Source of the DNA: a bacterium
GTDB taxonomy: Bacteria; Electryoneota; JAOADG01
Length of the DNA: 64,000 nt
Assembly: GCA_026417415.1 (NCBI GenBank)
Contig: JAOADG010000008.1
Location: 558,001-622,000, forward strand
Reading direction: 5' to 3'
The notes beneath the pieces are model-generated. The model ran no database searches. It was not told where the DNA came from and saw nothing but the letters and a program-made list of their open reading frames with translations. This document shows positions 18,889 to 26,925 of the stretch, one piece after another. A program made the translations under genes and the position numbers. The stretch's first letter is position 1. Each line of letters begins with the position of its first letter.

Positions 18889-18909
18889 TAACTTTTAAGT
18901 TGAAAAACG

Positions 18910-19620
18910 ATGGAAATAGAACACTTAAAACAAAATTGGAATGTATTACAAACTGAGTTAGCTGAATTGCTTGAAAAGCTTAATCGTTCAAGGTTAAGTT
19001 GTAAAGTAATTGCAGTAACAAAAAATGTTGATGTTATAACAATTCGGAATATCATCCAAATTGGTGCTGAACATATAGGAGAAAACAGAGTTCAGGAGGC
19101 GAAAAGTAAATTTGAAGTTTTGAAAAATTTGCCTTGTAATTGGCATTTTATAGGTACTTTACAAACTAATAAAGTAAAGTATGCACTAAAAATGTTTCAG
19201 TTCGTCCATTCAGTGGATCGTAAAGAACTTATTGATACATTAGGAAAGTTAACAAACGAAAATCATATTCCTATAAATATATTTTTACAAGTTAATGTTT
19301 CTGGGAAACAAACACAAAGTGGATGCAATCCTGAAAATTTAGATTCTTTAATAGAATTTGTTTTACAATATCCCTACTTACACTTAGTTGGTTTGATGTG
19401 TATCGCATCACCTGTTGAAGAAGTAGGTGAAAAAACAGTTCGTAAACAATTTTCTCTTCTAGCCAATTATTTTACTTCAATTCAATCCAGATATAAATTG
19501 AACGGTTTTTCTGAATTGTCAATGGGAATGAGTGGTGATTGGAAATTAGCAGTTTTAGAGGGTGCTACCTTTATTAGAATTGGTACAGCTATATTTGGTG
19601 AACGGCAATTAAAAGGATGA
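18910..19620 (+). CDS. YggS-family pyridoxal-phosphate-binding protein (PLP homeostasis)
   Basis: A 236-residue single-domain alanine-racemase-fold protein of the YggS/PROSC/YlmE family, which buffers PLP rather than acting as a racemase. The PLP lysine is K38 in VIAVTKNV. Other family motifs are GENRVQEAKSK, WHFIGTLQTNK, SVDRKEL, LMCIAS and ELSMGMSGDWKLAV, followed by RIGTAIFG. It is the first gene of the plus-strand run, 9 bases before ileS. The same family often sits near division or lspA/ileS genes in other bacteria. Confidence 0.93.
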   Translation: MEIEHLKQNWNVLQTELAELLEKLNRSRLSCKVIAVTKNVDVITIRNIIQIGAEHIGENRVQEAKSKFEVLKNLPCNWHFIGTLQTNKVKYALKMFQFVHSVDRKELIDTLGKLTNENHIPINIFLQVNVSGKQTQSGCNPENLDSLIEFVLQYPYLHLVGLMCIASPVEEVGEKTVRKQFSLLANYFTSIQSRYKLNGFSELSMGMSGDWKLAVLEGATFIRIGTAIFGERQLKG

Positions 19621-19629
19621 CGACTTCAA

Positions 19630-22600
19630 ATGAATGAAAAATGTCAATTCAATCGTGGATTTAAAAAAGTTCCAACAAGACCTAACTTTCAAGAAATAGA
19701 CCGCAAATGGCAATCCATTTGGAAAAAAAACAGATTGTTATTTGTTACAGATGACTTACGTAAAAACGCTGAACCGTGGGTCTTTTTTGATGGACCACCA
19801 GGGACAAATGGAAGACCACATATAGGTCATATGATGCAATCTGCTCTTAAAGATGTTTGGCCAAGATTTTGGACAATGCGTGGAAAACGCGTCATACGAA
19901 GAGCAGGGTGGGATACACACGGATTGCCAGTTGAGTTAACCGCAGAAAAAGAATTGAATATTGGCACAAAACGTGAAATTGAATCTTACGGTGTACAAAA
20001 TTACATCAATTATTGTCGTGATACAGTTTTTCGCTATAAAAGTGATTGGGAAAATGCAATCCGAAGAATCGGTCGTGAGATTCACTTAGAAGATGCATAT
20101 GCGACGTATCAACGTCCGTACATTGAAACGGGTTGGTGGTTTCTCAAAAGAGCTTGGAATACGCAACTGAATCAAAATGGTGAATTGTATTATGGTGAAA
20201 ATGAACAGAATGGTTTTCGTAGATTACTTTACCGCGCTGATCGAATCATGCCTTATTGTTGTAGATGTGGCACTCCTTTATCCAACTTTGAGGTTAGTCA
20301 AGGTTATAAAACAACAACAGATATTACTTTATTTGTAAAGTTTCCTTTAGTAAACCAACAAGATACCTTCTTTGTTGCATGGACAACGACTGCTTGGACG
20401 CTTTTATCCAATATGGCTTTAGCCGTAGGTCCCGAAATTGAATATGTAACTTTATTACTAACTCAGGATTCAGAGGTAGGGAAAAAGGGCGAAAAACTTA
20501 TTATAGCAAAAGAACGGATAAGTTCACTTGAAAAGTTTTTTCCAAACTATAAAATCATTGAAACAAAGCTCGGAAAAGAATGGGAAAACACACCTTATAT
20601 ACCATTATGGGATTGGCAAACCAAACAAGTTAGAAATGTAAAACAACATATCGTTGTTTCCGATACTTATGTATCTACTGAGGACGGAACTGGAATAGTT
20701 CATCTTGCTCCTTATGGAGAAGATGATTTACGGATTCTACGGAAGTTGAGCATTCAGTATTTTTTAGCAGTGAATGAAGATGGTATCGTTGAAGATTTTG
20801 TACCTGAATTCCAAAAACGTTATTTCAAAGAAGTCAATGAAAAAGGTGATTGCCTTCTTGATATAGAGATATTAAAAAATCTTCTCCAAAAAGGACTACT
20901 TCTGGCTAAAGAAAAAGTTGATCATGAATATCCTTTCTGTTATCGTTGTGACACTCCCCTGATGTATTTTCCACGTAAAGGTTGGTTTTTACGAATGAGT
21001 GATTTGCGGGAAAGGTTATTGCAAGCCAATGAATTAATCCGATGGCAACCTCCTCATATCAAAGAAGGACGATTTGGGAATTGGTTGGAAAATGTGAATG
21101 ACTGGAATTTTACCAGAGAACGTTATTGGGGAAGTCCTTTACCCATTTGGTCGAACAAGAGGGTAGGAGATGATGAAAAGTTCCTTTGTATTGGTTCTTT
21201 TGAAGAATTAAAACGATATAGCACTACTGTTTTAGAGGATGATTTTGATTTACATAAGCCTGGAATTGACTTAGTTGAGTTAAAAAATCCATACACAGGT
21301 GAATTGTATTATCGTGAGAATTTTGTTTTGGATAGCTGGTTTGATGCTGGAATCATGCCTTGGGGTCAATGGGGTTACCCTTACTTTGAAGGATCTATTG
21401 AAAAAATTGATGGCGTCGATAAACAATATCCTGCTGATTTTATTTGTGAAGCAATCGATCAAACCAGAGGTTGGTTCTATACGTTACTTGCATGTTCAGT
21501 GATTTACCATACTTCTGTTGAAGCAGAGAATAAAACATACCCTAATAAGAAAAAACCGTTGCCTTTTCCATCAAGTTTTAAAAATGTGATTTGTACTGAA
21601 TTGGTGCTTGATGAAAAAGGTCAGAAAATGTCAAAAAGTAAAGGGAATGTAGTTGATCCACTTGAACAGTTCGAAAAATGGGGTGCTGATCCAGTGCGAT
21701 GGTTATTTTACAGCGTTAACCCCTGGACAGTAAAAAGATTTAGTGAAGATATTATTCAAGAGGGTATCCAACAAGTATTACTGCCATTATGGAATGCATA
21801 TGTGTTTTTTACTACTTATGCTGAAGCAGATGGTTGGACTTTAGAAAAACAATCCAATGATTATTCTACATTGGATGCATGGATTTTGTCCAGATTAACT
21901 GAATTAATTGAAAATGTTACAAATGCTTTGGAAAACTTTGATGTAGCGCGTAGTGCACAAGCGATAACTTTCTTTTTAGATGAACTAAACAATTGGTATA
22001 TAAGAAGAAGTAGAAGAAGATTTTGGAAAAGTGAAAACGATATTGACCAATTTGCTGCATTTACTACGCTTCATAAAGTATTAGTCACTGTGACAAAACT
22101 CATGGCACCTTTTGCACCTCATTTAAGTGAAGAGATCTATCAAGGTTTAACTCAATCAGATCCAAATCAGGATATTACACAATCCGTTCATCTGGCAAAA
22201 TGGCCAGAAACAAGTGATATTGGGAAACGTGATCTTGAATTAGAAAGAAAGCAATCATTAATTCGTGATATAGTTACCATTGGGCATAATCTTCGTCAGT
22301 CCCAAAACCTTCGTGTCAGGCAACCTTTACTTCAAATGAAAGTGTGCCATCGTACCGAAGATTTAAATGCTATTGAGGAAATTGAAAAAAATGAACATGT
22401 TATTTGTGAAGAACTCAACTTAAAAAGAGTCACCTTTCATATACATCCTAATGAAGTTGTTACTTTTCAATGCAAACCTAATTTGAAAACTTTAGGACCA
22501 AGATTTGGAAACCGATTGAAAGAGATTTCAATTAAAATTCAAAATTTGAATTCTGAACAAATAGAGAATGCTTTGAAAACTAAGAGTTTACAAATAGAAC

Positions 22601-22998
22601 AAGAGACATTCTCTTTGGATGATTTGTTAATTAGTTGTAATGCAGAAAATGGTTGGGTAGCTCGAATGGAAGGTGATTGGATTATTAGTATCCAAACTAC
22701 CTTAACTGAAGAATTGTTAGCGGAGGGGTTTGTTCGTGAATTGGTCAATCGAATCCAAAATGCAAGAAAAATTTCAAATTTTGAAGTTTCTGATCGGATT
22801 CATATTGATCTCTGGTTTAAAGATAAAAGTGTAAGTAAATTATTGAATGATCCATTAATACAATATCTTAAAAGAGAAACACTCGCAGTAAGTTTGGATA
22901 TTCATACAAACCATAATATCCAAGAGTATCAAGAAGTTTCAGGATATGAAGTCAAGTGGGCAGTAAGAAAAGTTGAAAGTAGGAGGGAAAATGTCTAA
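19630..22998 (+). CDS. ileS: Isoleucyl-tRNA synthetase, long (type 2, eukaryote-like) form
   Basis: Charges tRNA-Ile; 1122 residues. The HIGH motif is HIGH at 64-67 (GRPHIGHM) and the KMSKS motif is QKMSKSKGN. The editing domain CP1 includes WTTTAWTLLSN and a threonine-rich loop, then DGTGIVHLAPYGEDD. The phrase GWDTHGLPVE, with Thr instead of the Cys common in type 1 enzymes, and the long C-terminal extension place it in the type 2 group, which tends to be insensitive to mupirocin. The anticodon-binding domain and a DUF5915-like tail follow. The stop overlaps the start of the DksA-like gene. Confidence 0.96.
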   Translation: MNEKCQFNRGFKKVPTRPNFQEIDRKWQSIWKKNRLLFVTDDLRKNAEPWVFFDGPPGTNGRPHIGHMMQSALKDVWPRFWTMRGKRVIRRAGWDTHGLPVELTAEKELNIGTKREIESYGVQNYINYCRDTVFRYKSDWENAIRRIGREIHLEDAYATYQRPYIETGWWFLKRAWNTQLNQNGELYYGENEQNGFRRLLYRADRIMPYCCRCGTPLSNFEVSQGYKTTTDITLFVKFPLVNQQDTFFVAWTTTAWTLLSNMALAVGPEIEYVTLLLTQDSEVGKKGEKLIIAKERISSLEKFFPNYKIIETKLGKEWENTPYIPLWDWQTKQVRNVKQHIVVSDTYVSTEDGTGIVHLAPYGEDDLRILRKLSIQYFLAVNEDGIVEDFVPEFQKRYFKEVNEKGDCLLDIEILKNLLQKGLLLAKEKVDHEYPFCYRCDTPLMYFPRKGWFLRMSDLRERLLQANELIRWQPPHIKEGRFGNWLENVNDWNFTRERYWGSPLPIWSNKRVGDDEKFLCIGSFEELKRYSTTVLEDDFDLHKPGIDLVELKNPYTGELYYRENFVLDSWFDAGIMPWGQWGYPYFEGSIEKIDGVDKQYPADFICEAIDQTRGWFYTLLACSVIYHTSVEAENKTYPNKKKPLPFPSSFKNVICTELVLDEKGQKMSKSKGNVVDPLEQFEKWGADPVRWLFYSVNPWTVKRFSEDIIQEGIQQVLLPLWNAYVFFTTYAEADGWTLEKQSNDYSTLDAWILSRLTELIENVTNALENFDVARSAQAITFFLDELNNWYIRRSRRRFWKSENDIDQFAAFTTLHKVLVTVTKLMAPFAPHLSEEIYQGLTQSDPNQDITQSVHLAKWPETSDIGKRDLELERKQSLIRDIVTIGHNLRQSQNLRVRQPLLQMKVCHRTEDLNAIEEIEKNEHVICEELNLKRVTFHIHPNEVVTFQCKPNLKTLGPRFGNRLKEISIKIQNLNSEQIENALKTKSLQIEQETFSLDDLLISCNAENGWVARMEGDWIISIQTTLTEELLAEGFVRELVNRIQNARKISNFEVSDRIHIDLWFKDKSVSKLLNDPLIQYLKRETLAVSLDIHTNHNIQEYQEVSGYEVKWAVRKVESRRENV

Positions 22999-23389
22999 AA
23001 CACGTCTGTACTCACCGGAAGATGCAGAACATTTCCGGCAGATTTTACTTAAAAAGAAAGAGAAGATTTTACGTGATTTGGGTTATTTAGAAGATTCTAC
23101 AAGAAAAATGACCCCTACTGAAATGGCAGGTGATAATTCTGCTTACGCTTTTCATATGGCGGATCAAGGTACGGATGCTAATGAACGTGATAAAGCCATA
23201 TTATTGGCTTCTCGTGAAGGACGCTATTTAGCAAAAATTGAAGCTGCACTCAAACGAATTGAAGATGGTACTTATGGAATTTGCACAGTGTTTAATAGAC
23301 CCATTGAATACGCTCGGTTAGAAGCAATTCCCACTACAACAAAATGTGCTGAAGCAAAATTAGCAGAGAAAAATGGTGAAATGGATTGA
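22991..23389 (+). CDS. DksA/TraR-family regulator with half of the zinc cysteines lost
   Basis: A 132-residue protein that starts at ATG 22991, with AGGAGG directly upstream at 22981-22986 inside the end of ileS. DksA-type proteins enter the RNA polymerase secondary channel and work with ppGpp. An N-terminal coiled coil (about 10-90) carries acidic residues near its tip (DQGTDANERD, 58-67). The C-terminal finger, normally CxxC-17x-CxxC, reads C98xxF101-17x-C119xxA122, so one cysteine of each pair is missing. The flanking residues DGTYGIC and RPIEYARLEAIPTT are otherwise classical. The pattern is close to the zinc-independent DksA2 type (CxxT/CxxA) of Pseudomonas. It is placed between ileS and lspA, a common location for this family. 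Confidence 0.9.
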   Translation: MSKTRLYSPEDAEHFRQILLKKKEKILRDLGYLEDSTRKMTPTEMAGDNSAYAFHMADQGTDANERDKAILLASREGRYLAKIEAALKRIEDGTYGICTVFNRPIEYARLEAIPTTTKCAEAKLAEKNGEMD

Positions 23390-23912
23390 ACAATGGCGGT
23401 TAAGCTCACACCGTTATGGTAAGTATTGGTTGCTTTTCGCGCTGATATGGTTTTTATTCGATCAAGCAACTAAACAACTTGCAATTTACTATTTGAAACC
23501 GATTGGCTCTATTTCTATAGTAGGGGACTTTTTACGATTAACCTACGCAGAAAATACAGGAATGGCTTTTTCCATTTCAATTTTACCTTCTTGGTTTTTA
23601 CTGATAACAGCAATCATAACATCGGTATTATTAACTCTGTGGATTTGGAAAATCGATTCAGGATTTATTTACAATTTAGCTTTTTCATTAGTTCTAGCAG
23701 GTGCTTTAGGAAATGGTATAGATAGATTACTTTATGGATATGTTATAGATTTTATAGATGTAGATTTTTTTGATTTTATTTTGTTAAGATGGCCTATTTT
23801 CAATTTGGCAGATAGTGGAGTGACCATAGCAATAATCTTAATCATCATTTCTACTTTCTTTCAAAAAAACCGTCTTCAAGTGAATTCCACACAAAGTTCT
23901 GATCTATCCTAA
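23373..23912 (+). CDS. lspA: Lipoprotein signal peptidase (signal peptidase II)
   Basis: An inner-membrane aspartyl protease that removes signal peptides from diacylglyceryl-modified prolipoproteins. It has 179 residues and four membrane segments. The catalytic aspartates lie in GNGIDRLLYGYVIDFID and in FNLADSGV. The early motif FDQATKQL (D-x-x-T/S-K) is also present. The gene overlaps the end of the DksA-like gene by 17 bases and shares its stop/start (TAATG) junction with the TPM gene. The N-terminus before the first helix is slightly long; GTG 23376 is a close alternative start. Confidence 0.95.
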   Translation: MVKWIEQWRLSSHRYGKYWLLFALIWFLFDQATKQLAIYYLKPIGSISIVGDFLRLTYAENTGMAFSISILPSWFLLITAIITSVLLTLWIWKIDSGFIYNLAFSLVLAGALGNGIDRLLYGYVIDFIDVDFFDFILLRWPIFNLADSGVTIAIILIIISTFFQKNRLQVNSTQSSDLS

Positions 23913-24679
23913 TGCTATCTTTCATTCAGTTAAATTTCTGGAAAACACAAAGAACCTTTCTTTTAGTTTTTATTGTAACGACTCTTTTTCAAGATAACTT
24001 TGCAAATATCGTCATTCCTGATAGACCGAAAGCATTTGTAAATGATTTTGCAAATATCATTCATAATGAAAAGGAAAATTCAATTGAACAACTTTGTAGA
24101 ACGTTGGAACGTCAATTGAATGGTGTTGAAATCGCCGTAGTTACATTGAAAGAGTTAGAGGGAGAAACAATAGAAAATGTGGCGTTCAAATTCTTTGATG
24201 CTTGGAAGATTGGTAAGAAAGGAAAAGATAACGGTTTACTATTCATAGTAGCAGAAAAAGAAAGAAAAGTAAAAATAGAAGTAGGTTATGGTTTGGAACC
24301 TATTTTACCCGATGGATTAATAGGTGAATTTTTAGATAGAGGATTCGTCAATACTTTTCGTATTACACAAAATTATGGCGATGCAATTTACAATACCATT
24401 AGTATGATCGGTTTGCGAATAGCAAAAGTTGAAGGAATTCGGTTAGATAGTGTACAAATGAATGTCTCACCTAAAAAGAAAGCATTTCGATTTCCAGTTT
24501 GGTTATTGTTTTTGTTGTTTTTGTTACTTTTTGGGAGGAGGCGAAAACGCTTCATTTCAATAGGACCTTGGGGTGGATTTGGAGGTGGAGGGTTTGGAGG
24601 ATTTGGTGGAAGTAGTGGAGGATTCGGTGGTTTTGGAGGTGGTCTATCGGGTGGTGGTGGCGCATCCAGAAGTTTTTAA
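23912..24679 (+). CDS. TPM-domain membrane protein with Gly-rich C-terminus
   Basis: A 255-residue protein of the YgcG/TPM_phosphatase family. A signal or membrane segment (about 12-30) is followed by the TPM domain (about 35-165), with VNDFANII, VEIAVVTLKELEG, GKKGKDNGLLFIVA and RKVKIEVGYGLE. A second membrane helix (PVWLLFLLFLLLFG, about 194-207) precedes a low-complexity tail of glycine, phenylalanine and serine. TPM proteins occur with LemA proteins, as here two genes downstream. The biochemical role is not settled (phosphatase or photosystem-repair related in plants). The stop of lspA overlaps its ATG. Confidence 0.88.
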   Translation: MLSFIQLNFWKTQRTFLLVFIVTTLFQDNFANIVIPDRPKAFVNDFANIIHNEKENSIEQLCRTLERQLNGVEIAVVTLKELEGETIENVAFKFFDAWKIGKKGKDNGLLFIVAEKERKVKIEVGYGLEPILPDGLIGEFLDRGFVNTFRITQNYGDAIYNTISMIGLRIAKVEGIRLDSVQMNVSPKKKAFRFPVWLLFLLFLLLFGRRRKRFISIGPWGGFGGGGFGGFGGSSGGFGGFGGGLSGGGGASRSF

Positions 24680-24693
24680 CGAAAGGAAAGGCA

Positions 24694-25431
24694 ATGAAAT
24701 GGTTACGTAAAGAAATCAATTTACAAAAAGCAATCCCTTTCCTTGTAGAAAAAATGAAAAATGTAATCAACGATCAAATACATTCTTTGATCCTATTTGG
24801 TTCTGTTGTGAAAGGGAATTGGAATCCAGAGCATTCGGATATCAATCTAATTTGTGAATTTAAAGATAAGCAATTAGATGTTTTAGATTATGCCATTTCA
24901 TTAAAAAAAGATTTTCAGGAATATCGCGTTAATTGTTTGTGGTTTGGTTTTGGTGCGTTATTAAAATCAGCGGATGTCTTTCCGATAGAAATGCTTGACT
25001 TAAAATTGTACCATGAACTTTTGTATGGCGAAGATCTATTAAAAGATATTCAAATTAATAAAAAAGATTTACGATTGGCTTGTGAAAGAATTGCACGTGA
25101 AAAATTGCTTTCTTTACGAACTGAATATTTGAATGTTGCCGGAAATGAAAAGGCAATACGTTCGTTACTTATAAAATCTTCACCCACATGGGGTGCTGAA
25201 TTTCAAGCAATACTATATTTAATGGATGAAGATATTCCACAAGATTTAAAATTGCGTGCTCGAAAAGTAGGTGAATTGCTAAATATAAATTCAGCTGCCT
25301 TTGAAGCGCTTTTTGAATGGCGCAACAATCCTAAAACTGGTGATTTAGTATTTTTAATGCATATTCTTCGTGAATATTTAAATGGTGTTCAAGAGTTGGT
25401 TAATCATTTGGATAAACTGGAGGTCAAATGA
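24694..25431 (+). CDS. MNT-type nucleotidyltransferase-domain protein
   Basis: A 245-residue protein with a pol-beta-like nucleotidyltransferase N-terminus (about 22-110). The signature LFGSVVKGNWNPEHSDINLI follows GSxxKGx(n)SDI but ends in Asn where the second catalytic Asp is usual. The segment FPIEMLDLKLYHELLYG and a helical C-terminal half follow. I recall similar SDIN/SDVN proteins in other bacteria, so this may be a family feature rather than decay. It lies between a TPM gene and lemA, and its stop overlaps the lemA start (ATGA). The substrate is unknown; it resembles neither a complete toxin nor an antitoxin pair here, because no partner HEPN gene is visible. Confidence 0.7.
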   Translation: MKWLRKEINLQKAIPFLVEKMKNVINDQIHSLILFGSVVKGNWNPEHSDINLICEFKDKQLDVLDYAISLKKDFQEYRVNCLWFGFGALLKSADVFPIEMLDLKLYHELLYGEDLLKDIQINKKDLRLACERIAREKLLSLRTEYLNVAGNEKAIRSLLIKSSPTWGAEFQAILYLMDEDIPQDLKLRARKVGELLNINSAAFEALFEWRNNPKTGDLVFLMHILREYLNGVQELVNHLDKLEVK

Positions 25432-26021
25432 ACAAGTTCAAATCTAATCAACGAGGAGCTTTAAAAGGTTGGATCATATTTATCGTTATTTTGGTCCTTT
25501 TATTGTTCGCATTGATTTGGTTGAAAAATACTTACAATCAATTGGTTACGATGGATGAAACACTTAAAAATGCTTGGGCACAAGTAGAAAATCAACTTCA
25601 ACGCCGATACGATTTAATCCCAAATCTTGTTGAAACAGTTAAGGGGTTTGCTGAACAAGAGAAAACAGTGTTGTTAGGAGTAACTGAAGCACGGGCTAAA
25701 GTAGCTGGTGCACAAAACCCAGAACAAAGAATGAACGCTGAAAATCAGTTATCAGGTGCTTTGTCACGTTTACTGGTTGTAGTAGAAAATTATCCGCAAT
25801 TAAAATCTGATCAGAATTTTATACGTTTACAAGATGAATTAGCAGGGACAGAAAATCGTATCGCTGTTGAACGAATGCGCTATAATGATGCTGTAAAAAA
25901 TTTTAACACTTTAGTACGTAGATTTCCAACAAATGTTATTGCAAGTCTTTTCAATTTTAGTGTCAAACAGACATTTGAAGCACCTGCAGAAGCAAAAGCA
26001 GCACCTAAGGTGAAATTTTAA
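25428..26021 (+). CDS. LemA-family membrane protein
   Basis: A 197-residue protein with one N-terminal membrane helix (about 14-33) and a long helical bundle outside. The LemA hallmarks are clear: YNQLVTMDETLKNAWAQVE, QLQRRYDLIPNLVETVKGF, EQEKTVLLGVTEARA, SRLLVVVENYPQLKS and RIAVERMRYNDAVKNFN, then the FNF/FEA end. Function is uncertain; the family is often paired with TPM proteins, as here. The ATG overlaps the upstream stop (ATGA). The C-terminus is a short Ala/Lys-rich tail. Confidence 0.95.
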   Translation: MNKFKSNQRGALKGWIIFIVILVLLLFALIWLKNTYNQLVTMDETLKNAWAQVENQLQRRYDLIPNLVETVKGFAEQEKTVLLGVTEARAKVAGAQNPEQRMNAENQLSGALSRLLVVVENYPQLKSDQNFIRLQDELAGTENRIAVERMRYNDAVKNFNTLVRRFPTNVIASLFNFSVKQTFEAPAEAKAAPKVKF

Positions 26022-26073
26022 TTTTTGTTCCTTCGTTTTAATGTGTATCTTTTAAGAAAAAGATGAAAAATCT

Positions 26074-26916
26074 ATGAATATAACGTTTTGGGGAACTCGT
26101 GGTTCGGTCCCGTCTCCTGGTCCATCAACGATTCGGTATGGTGGAAACACGACTTGTTTAGAAGTATGTTTTGCAACTGGTGAAACAATTATTATTGATG
26201 CTGGAACAGGTATTCGCCAATTGGGTTATGATTTAATGAAGCGTATGTCACCAGTTTCAGTTTCATTGCTTTTTACACATGCGCATTGGGATCATGTACA
26301 AGGTTTTCCATTTTTTATTCCGGCATTTATTGCAGGTAACCATATTGATATTTTTGGTTCAGAAAATGCGCAAAGATTGATTCAGGATTCGATTTTTGAA
26401 GCAACTGATAGTAGTTTTTTCCCAGTAAAAAAAGATGATTTCAAAGCTAATTGTATTTTCCATTTAAATGATCAAATTGTTCCAATCATTAAAAATGGAA
26501 GCATTCTTACTATACGCTTGAACCACCCGGGAAGTGGGTATGGCTATCGTTTTAATAGCAATGGAAAATCTTTCGTTTTTCTTACTGATTTTGAAATAGG
26601 TAAGTACTATGAAGATGGATGTTCAATAGATGATTTAGAAAAGTTTGCTCAAGGGTGTGACTTGTTAGTTATGGACGCACAATACACTGATGATGAAATT
26701 GTATACACACGCGGTTGGGGTCATTCTACATTTAATGAAACAGTGGATTTTGCAATTCGAACTGGAGTGAAAAAGTTAGTACTGTTTCACCATGATCCTA
26801 AACGTTCAGATGATGAATTGGATCATATTACTGCAGAAATTAGAATCAAATTGGCCTCACAAAAAATAAAATTAGAGGTTTTACCTGCTCGTGAAGGTGA
26901 GACTATTTCAATTTGA
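26074..26916 (+). CDS. MBL-fold metallohydrolase (cyclic-nucleotide-phosphodiesterase-like)
   Basis: A 280-residue metallo-beta-lactamase-fold enzyme. The opening MNITFWGTRGSVPSPGP followed by RYGGNTTC is typical of a widespread family related to PhnP and cAMP phosphodiesterases. The zinc motif HAHWDH is at 69-74. Later ligands are in FLTDFE and in DLLVMDAQYTDDE and FHHDPKRSDDEL. It probably cleaves a phosphodiester or cyclic phosphate; the substrate is unknown. It starts 52 bases after lemA and ends 9 bases before pgi. Confidence 0.85.
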   Translation: MNITFWGTRGSVPSPGPSTIRYGGNTTCLEVCFATGETIIIDAGTGIRQLGYDLMKRMSPVSVSLLFTHAHWDHVQGFPFFIPAFIAGNHIDIFGSENAQRLIQDSIFEATDSSFFPVKKDDFKANCIFHLNDQIVPIIKNGSILTIRLNHPGSGYGYRFNSNGKSFVFLTDFEIGKYYEDGCSIDDLEKFAQGCDLLVMDAQYTDDEIVYTRGWGHSTFNETVDFAIRTGVKKLVLFHHDPKRSDDELDHITAEIRIKLASQKIKLEVLPAREGETISI

Positions 26917-26925
26917 GTAATTTCA

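Noticed and set aside
24570-24676. Tandem repeat of GGA/GGT codons
   Set aside because: It is the Gly-rich tail of the TPM protein, common in this family, and not a separate repeat element.
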